A program made the translations under genes and the position numbers. 64,000 nt of DNA from JBDWFY01 sp964291365. Lineage in GTDB: Bacteria > Pseudomonadota > Alphaproteobacteria > Rhizobiales > Stappiaceae. Where the stretch lies: positions 1 to 64,000 of the forward strand of contig OZ219977.1 in the NCBI GenBank assembly GCA_964291365.2, read 5' to 3'. Below, one piece after another: positions 22,011 through 33,358 of the stretch; within the stretch, counting starts at the first letter, position 1, and every line of letters starts with the position of its first letter. The notes beneath the pieces were generated by a model. That model made no database searches and was not told where the DNA came from. It saw nothing but the letters and a program-made list of their open reading frames with translations.

Positions 22011-23335
22011 TACACAGTTGGTAATTAATTTTAATTGCCTGGGTAATTTTTTTCTACATTGAAAATTTCTTTACATTGAAAATTTCTTTACATATATAAT
22101 ATTTCACTAAACCACAAAGTAAGAGTGCAAGTTATAGACTATAGCTGCTAGCCTGCTCTCAGCTTTATACTTGTTAGAGAAGCACTGATAGCTAATTTTT
22201 TCAACAATGTACTAGATTGCAATAATGAGAGTGACCGAACATCCCTTGTCGATTTCAACTCACAGATAAAAAATCTAGCATGCTAGGCATCGCCGGTTTC
22301 TTATATTATTTGGTTGGTCCCATGTTGAGAGCACCCTCACTTAAACTTGTAGCTATGAGGCAAGCATTGATGGGCCACCACTGCATGATGGATACTGCAG
22401 CACTGTATGATCTAGTGATGATACCATGCATAAATTAACATGTCATGATCTTGTATAGTAATTCATCCTTTTAGCCTAGGAAGCACTTCCACTGTCACTC
22501 TGGAGGTTTGAAATAACCACAATAAAACATACAATACTTTTGTGTGTTTATACAGTTAAAAAAATTAGGTGCTATGGTCTAAGTATACAGCCTGAAGTTG
22601 ATTATGAATGCATGCAGTAAGTTACCAGGGAGGGAGATGGAGAGGGAAAGAGGAAGAGAGAGAGAAAGGGTGCACATGAGAAAGAAAGAGTAAGGGGGAT
22701 GCTGATCATAGCACACTAGCAGAAAGCTTCTTGGCTATCTTCTTGTCTCTGCTGATCTGGCATGACGTCATGTGGTACAGCTGTGCATTACGTATTCGCA
22801 TACCGTGCATTCTTGTGGTTACTCTAGATCTGCATAGCGTGCACAACATAGCTAGCTTAATTAAGCAGGCAATGCGCTGATGATAGTGCTTCATTATGCA
22901 TGCGGTGATTTGCATCATCCATGTCTAATTAGCTTTGTAATGCAACTACTGTGTGAAAATATTTGTGTGGGCAATTTGCACTCTTTCCCTTTACCTTGTC
23001 CTCCTCATCATTATACACACCTGACACAATTTGTAGTGTTCATAGTCTGTGTTGAATTTAATCTGGCTAAAATTAATATAATTATTATGGGGATTAAAAT
23101 AGGCATGGCTTAATTTTTTGTGTGCAACCTGCATTATTATTTATCTATTCACAAAATTCTGCGGATGCCCTTATAGGCTATATTAATATTATATGTATGC
23201 TGGAGGGCACCCCTGTCCTCCAGCATACATAGCCTATACAAATTGACATCACTTTAACGGCTCATAACTCAGAGTTGCTTCAATGGATTCTGTTCAAATT
23301 TAACAAGCCAAAAGCATTCTTCGGATATTTTTCAA
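22011..23335. other. Non-coding stretch with purine-rich tract and hairpin
   Basis: Holds a long G/A-rich tract (about 22629-22700) and a strong hairpin ATGTATGCTGGAGG...CCTCCAGCATACAT at 23193-23230. No exon was recognised. Confidence 0.45.
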
Positions 23336-25085
23336 GATGTTTATGATGGGGCAGAATATCAGAAGCATGCAGACTTCCTATTAAATCCAAACTACATATC
23401 ATTCACATGCAATAGTGATGGAGTTGCCACATTTACTTCACCTTCTGTGAAGCTATGGCCAATTTGGTTATCAATCAATGAATTGCCTAAAAAGGAAAGG
23501 TAAAGAAACTTGTTATGCTATGAATTCATGCAAGTATTAGTGCACATGTCAAAATTACAGATTTCTGAAGGAGAACATGATGTTAGATGCACTATGGTTT
23601 TCTGCAGAGGAACCAACATAGCGACTTATCTTGGGCCCCTTACTAATACTTGCAATGGTCTTTATGCTAATGGTAGGTGACCACAAGTGGTTATGGGAAT
23701 GGTACTGTGATCACCTATTGCATTACATGCATTGCCAAATTGTGCTGGCTGGCCCCCTCCCCCAAATATGTACACATAATGGCAGATCACTACAATCGAC
23801 TGATCACTTTTATAAGATGTCATTTGTCGTGCAATTCTGTTACAGGTTTCAACTGACTTACCTGCTCAAGCCACAATAGCAAACATAAAACAATTCAACG
23901 TGCCTAGGGCTTTTTTTGTGAAATCCTGGTTCTACCCGAGCTATTACATGTGGGTGTAGCTTCTCTTCAGCAGTATACCATATCTGCCACGTTACTTACA
24001 GCATCTCATGAAGAGATCATAATTTGAGACTATAAACAAGGGTGTTTGTGGTTTTAAAACCCTGGATTAAAATGTAACAAGGCTTCTCAAGAGCAGTGCT
24101 GCACTGAAGCCTAACCATGCATGCATGGATCAATAAAGGAACTATTACAATATCATGTGTAACATTACCGTAGGAAGGGTTTTAATTTTGTGGTTTAATG
24201 GTTGCGTTCTAGGCAAATTACAAATCCAATAATTGCAATGGTCGACCCTGTACCATGCGTGCACACTTATATTTGCAAATCTACTAGTTGCGAACACAGG
24301 GAATTCTCACAGTTCGCAATTAAAATCCGACCTACAGTGTACTTAATTATTGTGCATATAATAATTGTAGGTGAAAGATATACTGGGAGCTTCAGTGCTG
24401 TGTTTGCATACACTAGTAGATGTTGTTAAGGCCATTGTTATTGACGATCTCCATTGCCTATTCCTCAGTGTAACAAAGCTTTTCATCACCTATGGTTTTC
24501 AAAGACTTACAGGTCATTTGATTTCTGTATTGGTAGGAAGGTTGGTAGCTTTAAATAATAATGGTATCCCATACTTGTGATTGTACCGTATATGATAAAC
24601 ACATTACTGGCATTACAGTTAGCTATACTGATATGTACCAAAGAAACTGATATAAAGCACTGGAAAGGTGGTTCAAGTTTATGCTAGTATTACCAAAATA
24701 CATGACAATTACATACTGCAGGATCAGAGTATTGAACATGGATGCATAGCCAGTGATGGCTGGACTCGTCACCCTTATACTACAATCATCTATGCCTTTT
24801 GGTTGCTGCTCTATATGTCCTCTACTCAGATTACTAGTGCCCGTTTGAACACAGCAGAACAGTTGTTACAGAGTTTAATTTATTCAAAGTTTTGTGAGCT
24901 GTATGGTAGGTTAATAATTTTTATATTACATGTATGTATGTCAATGTAATTATTACTCATGTAGCTATGTATACACTTGCAGGTGACCAACAAGTCACTG
25001 TGAATGTGCATCTACTTAGCCATGTAACAAATTGTGTGAGGAACTGGAACCCCTCTGGTGCTATAGTTGCTTTCAGGGACTAAGA
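23336..25085 (+). pseudogene. Decayed CACTA/Tnp2 transposase with DUF4218 region, in exon-like pieces
   Basis: Piece 1 (23336-23499, GTAAAG donor) reads DVYDGAEYQKHADF ... NSDGVATF ... LWPIWLSINELPKKER. Piece 2 (from 23561, after ACAG) reads RFLKENMMLDALWFSAEEPT and then a stop. Piece 3 (from 23845) reads VSTDLPAQATIANIKQFN. Piece 4 (24426-24506) reads AIVIDDLHCLFLSVTKLF. Piece 5 joins 24843-24905 to 24983-25083, giving FCELYGDQQVTVNVHLLSHV then NCVRNWNPSGAIVAFRD and a stop. The order DGxxxFxSSxxxxWPIxxxxNELP, DLPAxAxxxNxxQFN, IDDLHCxxLGVTK, NVHLLxHxxxxVxNWGP is that of animal Tnp2/EnSpm-type transposases followed by DUF4218. Stops and missing catalytic segments show decay. A small TIR element appears inserted between pieces 3 and 4. 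Confidence 0.65.
24168..24339. mobile_element. Possible small TIR element inside the CACTA relic
   Basis: CCGTAGGAAGGGTTTTAATT at the left faces the inverse of CACTGTAGGTCGGATTTTAA at the right, with TA outside both. The inverted match is imperfect. It lies between coding pieces of the transposase relic. Confidence 0.45.
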
Positions 25086-25439
25086 AGTGAAAGCTCTTCC
25101 ATGGCACTCGAAATATGTCAAAGCAGGTATTATGGTGATCATGCATATCAGTCTCTCATTTATAATGATTTTAAACATGACTGGATGTATAGATGGTCTT
25201 CTTCGTGATGCAGTACCAGCTGCTACATTGCAGATGCGCTCTTCTCTTCAGGCATCTATGCTCAACAAAAGAAAAGGTTAAGTGTACATTTCAATAATTC
25301 TCACGACTTGAAAACGTTCTAAAGCAGGTACCTGTGCATAGGTGGGTAGGAATGTTTATGCATTCTGGTATGTAGTTTCAACTTTTGATTTGTGTGTGTG
25401 TGCATGAATATGTGTTTATTAGCACTCGCCTAGAAATTA

Positions 25440-25595
25440 AAGTTAAGGGACAAGTGTATTATACATGTAGGTGATCATGGGGTAACCTGATGAGGTTTAT
25501 GGACAAACAAATCAGTTAGCTACATGATGTTACTACACTTGATCTCGTGCACCCCATGTAACTGCGCTGTGTGTGTGTGTGTGTACCTATGTGTG
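25440..25595 (+). repeat. GT-microsatellite-associated repeat, uninterrupted copy
   Basis: ACAAGTGTATT...GGTGATCATGGGGTAACCTG...TGGACAAACA...ATCTCGTGCACCCCATGTAA ends in a (GT)n run. The same unit recurs at 26281-26990, where it is split by a foldback element (26356-26935). Confidence 0.65.
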
Positions 25596-26355
25596 TACCG
25601 TAATTATTCTAATACTACCTATGATCCAATTTAACATATGAAATTAACATTCTGGAACTTCTTGTAATGTATCTTAATATAGTGACTGACAACCTTTACC
25701 AGAAAATCGTGCAAAAGTTAAAATTGAAATTATATTTTTAGCATACGTAGTATTAGAATACGCTGTATTGTTGGAAGTTGCTAAGCAATGGGGTACCGTT
25801 AGGTACATTTGCATGACTAGAATGTGACTCACAAAAAAGGCGTACTACTCTTGATGCATCATACCATCACCTACTACAATGGGAGTGCAAAGACTACCGG
25901 TAGAAACTTGCAGTGGAAACATTGTTCTTGATGCTTGTGTTCCAGGGTAGTGATCAGATTGCATGGTCCTACAAAAAGGTAGCTTAAAATTTGTGCTCTA
26001 CATGTAGTAACAAAAATGCCAGATCTTGACTAGCAGGTAATTTGGCTTGAGCAAGGTGTTTGACCTTTTTGGCTAAAAAAGATTTTTAGGTAGATGAAAC
26101 CACAAGAGACACCTACTTGTGATAACACAATGCCCCCACTTCCAAAGAATATATTGTGAGCAGCATACATGTAGTGAGTGACCTTGGTAGCACCTTTGTG
26201 GATGGGTGCTGCATGGTGTGTGTGTGTGTACATGTGTCTGTCATTGCCTAGCAACCAAAGTTTTTATAGGCAAAATTATCAGCTATGGGATAAGTGTAAA
26301 TGATCATAGGGTAGCCTGATGATGATAGGGGGTCATGGACAAACACATGCATCTC

Positions 26356-26935
26356 TAGCCTCATATCCAGGCTCTTAGGGGGAGAGGAGAAAAAGAGCCT
26401 GGTACACACTGTTGTGCATGCACTTAATTAAGCCATTGTAAACCACGTGGACTTTGGTGGGCATGTACCAAACTACGTATACATCCAGTACCTACGTAGG
26501 CACTATGTGTGCCATGGGCGCCACTTGCACTAGCACTAAGATACTAATACTACAGTCTTGTCACCCAAGCTTGTCAGACAAACACGGCTGCTGTTCCATG
26601 AACGAAGCGAGCTGCTTGGCTTGAACTAGTACTATGACTAGCTAACTAATCTACACTCACCTTGTTTTTGCTCAGTACAGAGCAACAGTCAGCCACCCGG
26701 TCGTCTCGAGCGCTTCAGAGCTCGATCCAACAAACGATGTCACTCAAGGCTAAGGTGCGGCTTCAGTATTTACTTGGTGAATGATCTGTGGCATGCCCAT
26801 CCATGACGTTGCCGTACACGGATGTGCACAGAAATATCCTGATCCCTGGAAAGTCGGGGTAATTAAGCGCGTGCATGAACAGCGTGTACCAGGCTCTTTT
26901 TCTCCCCTCCCCCTAAGAGCCTGGGTACAAGGCTA
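26356..26935. mobile_element. TAGCCTCG-type foldback MITE with exact 9-bp TSD
   Basis: The ends TAGCCTCATATCCAGGCTCT and (inverted) TAGCCTTGTACCCAGGCTCT continue into TAGGGGGAG.GGAGAAAAAGAGCC arms of about 50 bp. ATGCATCTC flanks both ends exactly (26347-26355 and 26936-26944). The flanking sequence continues as in the uninterrupted repeat at 25440-25595. A 9-bp TSD points to MULE-type integration. No transposase is inside. Confidence 0.85.
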
Positions 26936-26990
26936 ATGCATCTCGTGCACCCAAATTAATGTCATGTAACTGTGTGTGTGTGTGTGTTTT

Positions 26991-28160
26991 GAGTTTACAA
27001 GGACAGACATATATCTTAACTGCAACAAGTCATGGCAGAAGTAACCATACTATTAGCTTTAGTTACTACTAAATCGGGCTTCATTTTCAAAGAATGATGG
27101 GTTAAAGAATTCCCCCATCCTCGGGGAAACTCTCCCCACCCATCCAGTTGCCCCCAAGAGTTGGAAACGTGACATGATGTGCTTCCTAATACAACTAACA
27201 GTTGTACTAATACATTTCAGTACATTAGATTACCTTCTTAAAGCTTACTTGCTCTTCCCAAGACCCCATTTTTAACTCTTCAGATATACAGTACAACATG
27301 TGGCTAGACTAGAATCTTCCAGAAGCTCAAAGCTTATTGCATGCGGTCAACCCCCCCCCCCCAATTAACTCCCTCCATATAAGGATGAAAAAGCATTTTA
27401 TTAAGTTGTGTGTGTGTGTGCATGTGCATGTACATGAGTGCTGTGTATGACACTATCAAGCATTCTGATACTTACAGTTGGTCATGACAGCACTCCTAAA
27501 TGCACATGTGTGCTGTGTATGACAATTTCGCGTTCTGATACAATTGATCATGACAGCATTAGTGTGTTTATTTGTGTGTGTGTGTGTGTGTTACAGGGAG
27601 GGAGGATTAATGTACCATAGTCATGAAAGTTCTAATTCTGGTTTTCTTTGCATCATAGGATGGTGATGAAAAAATTAAAGGAAGACATCTATGCCATGGG
27701 CACCATGGAAATTGCTGATGTTAGAGACAAACAAGGAAGTGCAAGAATACTGTGCACTCATTGGTGGATGTTGATCCATCAGAACATTTTACAGGGTACG
27801 GCTTCCTGCAGGAATGCTTCAGTTTGGTTTGATTTTACAATAATATTTTTGTATCAATTGGCATCCAATAGCATTAATTCAAAAGCTAATTGTGACAGCA
27901 AGGTTTATGGAGGACATACTCCATATTCAGTGTCAGGAAATCAGATTGAGTATACGTACAGTATGATGTCGTTAATTGTGTGATATCAAAGAATAGTGTA
28001 TGTACATATGTTGAAGTGGATGTTTATGTATGTCACTTTCCATGAAAGAATATTGACTAATTATTTTTTTATATAATGTACAGTCACTGTTCCATCATTG
28101 TTGTATAGATATTCATTGCTACGTGGTTATTGTTAATGAAATCTATCATAGCAGATTATA
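26991..28160. other. Unannotated; microsatellites and one weak exon candidate
   Basis: Several (TG)n runs (near 27408 and 27572) and a C12 run near 27351. An open stretch at 27660-27795 between a CATAG acceptor-like and an ACAGGGTACG donor-like site reads KKLKEDIYAMGTMEIADVRD, but only that one segment was found and no family is recognised. Confidence 0.3.
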
Positions 28161-28170
28161 TTCACAGAAA

Positions 28171-28207
28171 CCAGAACGTTTTGGCCTCATAGGCCTTCAT
28201 CAGCTGG
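28171..28207 (-). ncRNA. Hammerhead-ribozyme-like motif of a Penelope-like element (degenerate)
   Basis: On the minus strand, CCAG, the core box CTGATGA, a GGCC/GGCC stem, AAAAC, GTT and a closing CTGG follow one another in 37 nt. The order matches the minimal hammerhead motifs known from Penelope-like element termini, but the conserved GAAA box reads AAAA, so it is probably inactive. It lies downstream of the GIY-YIG fragment on the same strand, where a Penelope terminal repeat would be. Confidence 0.45.
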
Positions 28208-28410
28208 ATATAACACAAGTGAACATAACAGGAAGCACACTCCGAGAAATATAGAACAAATAATTAGAGATAAGCTTAAGTGGGTGTGGTGTCAAAAAGA
28301 AAAATCGTACTCTCTGACAAGCATGTGTGTGCATGATAGGTGCATGAGAGAGAAAGAGGCATGGTGACTGAAAAGAAAAGCAAGAATAGGAAAGGGGGAG
28401 CGAGGGGAGT

Positions 28411-28716
28411 TCAGTCTGGGTGGATAAGATCCTGCCACACTGAGTTGAGTTGCAGTCCACAGTCCAGGTTGGATGTGTGTTCACATCTTTGGATCTCAAT
28501 TGCTTCCAGAACCTTTCTCTTCCGAATGTTCACTTCATACATCTTCACCTTTATGGAGGACCAGTCTACAGCATGTTCGGATTGCCATGCATGGGATGCA
28601 ATGCCATTGTTCATGTTGAACGTTCTTATTGTGTACTGATGCTCCTTTAGGCTTCTACCTGTGTCGCCAATGTAGACTTTTTCACACTCACCACATGGGA
28701 CTTCATAAATTGCAGC
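28411..28716 (-). pseudogene. Penelope-like element GIY-YIG endonuclease fragment
   Basis: The open frame reads AAIYEVPCGECEKVYIGDTG, then RSLKEHQYTIRTFNMNNGIA and SHAWQSEHAVDWSSIK. The pattern Y.VPC..C...YIGxTxRxLxxR..EH, followed by a conserved H and a second motif around residue 65 (VLEAIEIQ), is that of the C-terminal GIY-YIG nuclease of Penelope-like retroelements. It has no start, is bounded upstream by TGA at 28717-28719, and lacks the RT domain, so it is a remnant. The gene body is truncated, while a hammerhead-like motif lies about 200 bp downstream at 28171-28207. Confidence 0.65.
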
Positions 28717-30504
28717 TCATTTGAGTTCATCCAGTCTCCGATTTTTCACTCTCATTAACTTTTCACTCTCAATAACGCTTGTCTCAGTGTGTATTTCAAC
28801 TTGAATATATGGATCTCACTCCTATTTGTCTACATCCCTGTTCAATCTTCTCATTAACTCCCTTCTCGCTGTTGGATGCCTTTTTTTTGGGGGGGGGGGT
28901 GTATGGAGGATTGCTTGTTAGTTTTTTAAATGAGTTATCCGCAAAAGGTGCCTCTTATTAGAGCAGAAAAAATGCATGTGCCTGAAAGTGCACCTATATT
29001 AGAACAAACACAGTAGACCTCTTCACGATTAAAGTGTTAATGAAATTCAGTACTAGAATTCACCCCCTGGGCAAGAACTAATACTAGCGTTACCTCTACC
29101 TGCTGGGGAGGGGGGGGGGGTTGTACAGGAATAATGCTGGAATAGAACTATTTTCCATAGAAGTTTTAACTGAGACAAATGGTTGCTCTATTATGAAAAC
29201 TTTTTTCATCTATGTGATATACAGAGCCTTAGATTGCTGCTAGGCACATTAAAAGCTTGTAAGACATTTCTGGGGAGAAGGTTAGCCTCATACCAGGTTG
29301 CAGAAAGAGAAAAAGTGGCCTGCTACCAAATTGCATGCGCATGTGCCAAGTACCCCCCCAAAAAAGCTGGGCCTCCGAATATTTTCCGTATTTCTCCCCA
29401 GTACACATCAGTAAACTACTCCATGTTATTCAAACAAACTAGTTAATAGTGTCAGATTCAACGGCTTTGCGTGTTATCTACTCGCCTAAAGACGATACTA
29501 CAAGGACATCACCATTCCCGAAGCATGTGAAGGTAGCAGGCTCACATTTAGAGGCTCCTTTACCCTTGTTTGTCAATGCCAACAGAATCCCATGAGCTAT
29601 TACGTTGATTTGTGAATGTGAAGGTGTTCTGTTATCGAAGTGGTGAAGGGATATAGAGAAGATCGAACTACATGTATCTTGGACATTTCAACGATGCATG
29701 GTGCACGTGCCAATGGGAGGCAGCTTTTATTTTGGCTTGTTGTTAAGCCTTGCCCTCCTGTTCGCTGGATATTTCATCTGCATTCTATTTCCGCGGCATG
29801 ACCACGTGTTTCATGAGCATTATACAAACTATTTTACGGTAAATTCCACAGAAATGGTGACCCATGCACATCCAATTGGTACGTACCAGGCCGCTCCTTC
29901 TGCGGCCTGGGTACGAGGCTAGGGAGAAGGTATGACAGCTTATAGGTGGAGCTAACGCCCCAAAAGAAGTGAATCCCAGCGCTGAATTTCATTTGCATAG
30001 CATATCAAAATTCTTTCACACCTCAATCAGAAAAGGTCTATAGACTGGCCAGTATAATCATTCAGTGTGCGTTATATGGAAATCAACCGTAACCATGGAA
30101 ATGATTACCAACCTGCAAGGAGCTATACACTAGCTAGCCTTATCAGTATACACGTAGACCCCAAAATTTATTTTCTGCTGACATCAGCAAAAATGTGCTG
30201 AGCATGCATATCACAGCAAAGGTCACTGTACAGTGCCCTTCATACAAGCCAGTGGAAGCTTCCACACAGGCTGTTTGAAGCTATATGGTCAGAAGGATAA
30301 ATATTTATTACTAATCCCTCGAGGTTCTGAAAAGTGTCGTCGATCAGGCTAGGAGGAGGCAAACACTCGAGAATGAAGGTAAGTGTCTGGAGCCAACATT
30401 AATTTTTGTACGATTTTCAGGTGGTGGTTTTCATGACACTGTTTTGTATTCAGAACATTTATAAGTTCCAAATGAATATATATTTATCTCTAGCAACTTC
30501 TCTG
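28717..30504. other. No gene seen
   Basis: Short frames, G-runs near 28890 and 29108, and a solo TAGCCTCG-family end (CCTGGGTACGAGGCTA, 29905-29920) next to a CCAGGCCGC/GCGGCCTGG hairpin. No exon was recognised. Confidence 0.4.
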
Positions 30505-31190
30505 TTATACCATAGACATTAGAGGGGGGAGGATGGACTGGAAATGCCCATAGAACACAAGTAGAAACCTTCTGTACCATCCGCGTTACTCTGGTATAGG
30601 AAATCGTAATACATTTGTGTGTAGTTTTTGTGAACTGTGTATGCATAATATTGTCGTGTAGATACTTTTTATATAATCTATGTCATGTCACTAACGGCTT
30701 GAAGGAGTTCTTTGGGCTTTAACTTATGATTTTTAACCTCATTTTACAGTGCGAAGGTATCTCCCTGGCAAAAATGCGACAAACTGTATACTTTTACAAT
30801 ACAAAATTCTTCGTGTAGTTTTCGTGAGATATGTAAATATAGTGTTGGTATGTGAGCACTTCTACCATAATCTATGGCATGTGACTGATGGCTTGAAAGG
30901 GTTATTTGGATTTTTGCTTGCAACATTGAACTCATTTCACAGAATCAAGACATTTTTCAATGAAGATATATACTTTGTAATACAAACTTTGTGTAGTTTT
31001 TCTGAAAATTTTGGGCAAATGCTGAGGGCCATACCAGGCAAAAAGTGATCAAATCATCACATGGAGTGGCTTGATACATAAAACTTGAAATCCCATATGT
31101 CCAGTTTCAATCAGCTAATGCACACCATAACGCGGATGGTACGACTGTTTCCAGTCCATCCTCCCCCCTCTAATGTCTATGGTTATACAG
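30505..31190. mobile_element. TIR element with internal about 190-bp tandem repeats
   Basis: CCATAGACATTAGAGGGGGG...AGGATGGACTGGAAA (from 30510) is inverted at 31150-31182, and a second inverted block, GTACCATCCGCGTTA (30577), faces TAACGCGGATGGTAC (31128). The interior repeats a unit GTGTAGTTTT.GTGA...TCTATG.CATGT...GGCTTGAA at about 30618 and 30813, with a partial third at 30989. Confidence 0.65.
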
Positions 31191-31977
31191 GTGGAGAGCT
31201 ACGGCTGACTAAAGTCTTCAAAAATTCAAGTGAAATCGACCAGTTGTGTACGATAGTCATACCAGATGTCTACCTTTCAAGGCCAAGAATATAAACTACA
31301 ACCGTCCATTAAACAGTATCTCTGTTATGATATCAATTGTACTTACGGTTCTGTCACGATGGCAGCTTTTGTCCAGCTATTATTCACCTTTTGCACTCCC
31401 TACGTGTACTTGAATTTTTGTACGATTTTCGGGTGGGCCATGCCTAGAGTTCTGGCGCTCCGTATACCTTCGTTCCCATGAGTCCTTCAAGTACAACGAC
31501 TGTAGAAGGCTAGCTCTGTCCTGTCTACTTGTAAATAACATATAATTTTTTGATAAAACTGGACTCTGTGGCTAGTTTTGTGGCAGGAAGGCGCTTCTTC
31601 CCGGCAAAACAATTATCGAGTGTATGAAGATGCCATTTCAGCCTACAAGTACAAGTTGATGACGTTGAGCAAGTGTGGGCGGGCAGCTGGAATTAAAATT
31701 CGCTAAATCCTGGGGTCTTTGTGTATACTGAATATTATAATATTATGTGGGTATGATTATCCCAGGGTTCATGCTCAATGCACATATCTGGACATGAAGC
31801 GATAGCAAATCTGAGTGTAAAACTGACAGACATTTGAGTCCAAACAAAGGTAGGTAGGCATTCCGCTGAGCGAACAGCTCGTCGTGCACCAGATCTGCAG
31901 ATCTCATTTTCGCGTGTGTACGTGTAGCTATAGGAGACTTGGTTATGAGACTACTCGTTTGTCTAGGTAAAAACGTT
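31191..31977. other. No gene seen
   Basis: Short frames only. A GTACGATTTTCRGGTGG motif is shared by 30409 and 31420 in direct orientation. Confidence 0.3.
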
Positions 31978-32202
31978 TCACAACTTACTCCTTAAAAATA
32001 CCTCATTATCCAAAGAATCCAGTTCAGCTCCACTAGAACTCCTCGTACCATAAAATGTAACAGTCTCTTTGCAATGCTGCTCTAGAAGAGACTCAATATC
32101 ATCCACAAAGCTACCATAGTAAAGTCCAGATTTCTTCAGATTTTCTGCCCAAGTAGGGTAGGAAGAAGAGCAATCATGGCCAGTGCTAGTCGACTGCTCC
32201 AT
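31978..32202 (-). CDS. Possible first exon of an unknown gene
   Basis: The ATG at 32202 is in good context (AAATGG). The frame reads MEQSTSTGHDCSSSYPTWAE with a following LLEQHCKETVTFYGTRSSS, and runs to TTTTTAAGGA, then GTAAGT at about 31988, a consensus 5' splice site. That fits a Ser-rich N-terminal exon of about 70 codons. No acceptor-bounded partner was found downstream on the minus strand, and a repeat lies upstream. The sequence matches no family I recognise. Confidence 0.35.
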   Translation of the reverse strand: MEQSTSTGHDCSSSYPTWAENLKKSGLYYGSFVDDIESLLEQHCKETVTFYGTRSSSGAELDSLDNEVFLRSKL

Positions 32203-32270
32203 TTCTTCCCGCGAGTACCAGCCAACATATTAAAAGGCTAAAGGTTACGCGCTGTCGGCGCTGCCTTAGT

Positions 32271-33358
32271 CTCTCCATCTCCCTGACCTTACAGTGGATG
32301 TACTTTGTGTGGTGGCAGCTCGAGAGACACATACACTCCAAAAAGAGCACACTCCAGCTCCATTGGTTGCTACTGGAATGAAATAATTATTAATACATGG
32401 TAATAATACCATTAAATCTACAATGCAACCAAGCAAGAGAACAAACTTTTCAAACTCACTATTTTTGGCTAAAAATTGCACAGGTATGCCTACTTGTTAT
32501 CAGGATGGCCAGTACAACCATTTTTATTGCATTTTGCAAACCTTCAATTTCCCCATATAGAGCTAATAGAGAAGCCATACATGTTCGGGGCACTTTTTGG
32601 GCATTTTCACCAATTTTGGATAAGATATCTCCCAATTGGTAAGGAATTAAGACTTCATATTTGAGATTAAATAACTTCAATATGAGTGATATCAGCCTAC
32701 CAAGTAAATTTCCTTAACTGGCATTAATTAGGAAAAAATGTGCCTAACATATATGGCCCTCCGAAAGGGGTTTATGGACAATATCTGGCAAACAATGTGT
32801 CACACAGCCTTTATACTCAAGTCAAAAAACTTCATATGGATGTGCATCTGTGGATAGAGTGCACACTCTTAACCGAAAATAATACTCTTTAAATGTGCCT
32901 AACATATTTTGGAGAACAGTGTTATCCTCTGAAGTCATAAAAATGGAATTAATTACACATACATCCCAAATTCCACATAGAGTTTGTATCAAATATCGTT
33001 GGTACCAAATTTCAACTTCTAATCTGTTATAGTTTTGACTTTATAAGCTAAAATTTTGAAGAAAAAAACATTTTGCTCTCTTGCTTGGTTGCACTGTACG
33101 ATGTCAAACTCACATGAATTTATCAAAAATATCCACTGTGGTACCAGGTTGACCACTCTCTCATTTGTAGTAATTGTCGATGGACTCCATATCATACCCC
33201 TCCTGATGATTAAAAGTTAATGTCAACATTCATCTTGGGGTATTCTTCTGGACATGGAAGATGGTATCCCACCAAAGAATGTCTGTACTTTTTAGAGTGT
33301 GTGTCTCTCCAGCTGCCACCACACAAGGTACATCCACTGTAATGTCAGGGAGATGGAG
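32271..33358. repeat. Inverted repeat pair (about 70-bp arms) around a MITE
   Basis: CTCCATCTCCCTGACCTTAC...TTTGTGTGGTGGCAGCTCGAGAGACACA (32271-32340) is inverted at 33298-33356 with few changes. On one frame both arms encode the same peptide, LPDITVDVPCVVAAGETHT (minus arm), which looks like the start of an Ig-like extracellular domain. The CAGTGCAACC MITE (32421-33096) sits in the loop. Confidence 0.6.
32421..33096. mobile_element. CAGTGCAACC-family TA-flanked MITE, copy 2 (uninterrupted, 676 bp)
   Basis: The ends are CAATGCAACCAAGCAAGAGA and the inverse of CAGTGCAACCAAGCAAGAGA. TA is at 32419-32420 and 33097-33098. This is the intact reference for the LINE-interrupted copy at 12374-15627. 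Shared blocks include TAATAGAGAAGCCATACATG, AAGGAATTAAGACTTCA, TGTGCCTAACATATTTTGGA and AACAGTGTTATCCT. Confidence 0.85.
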
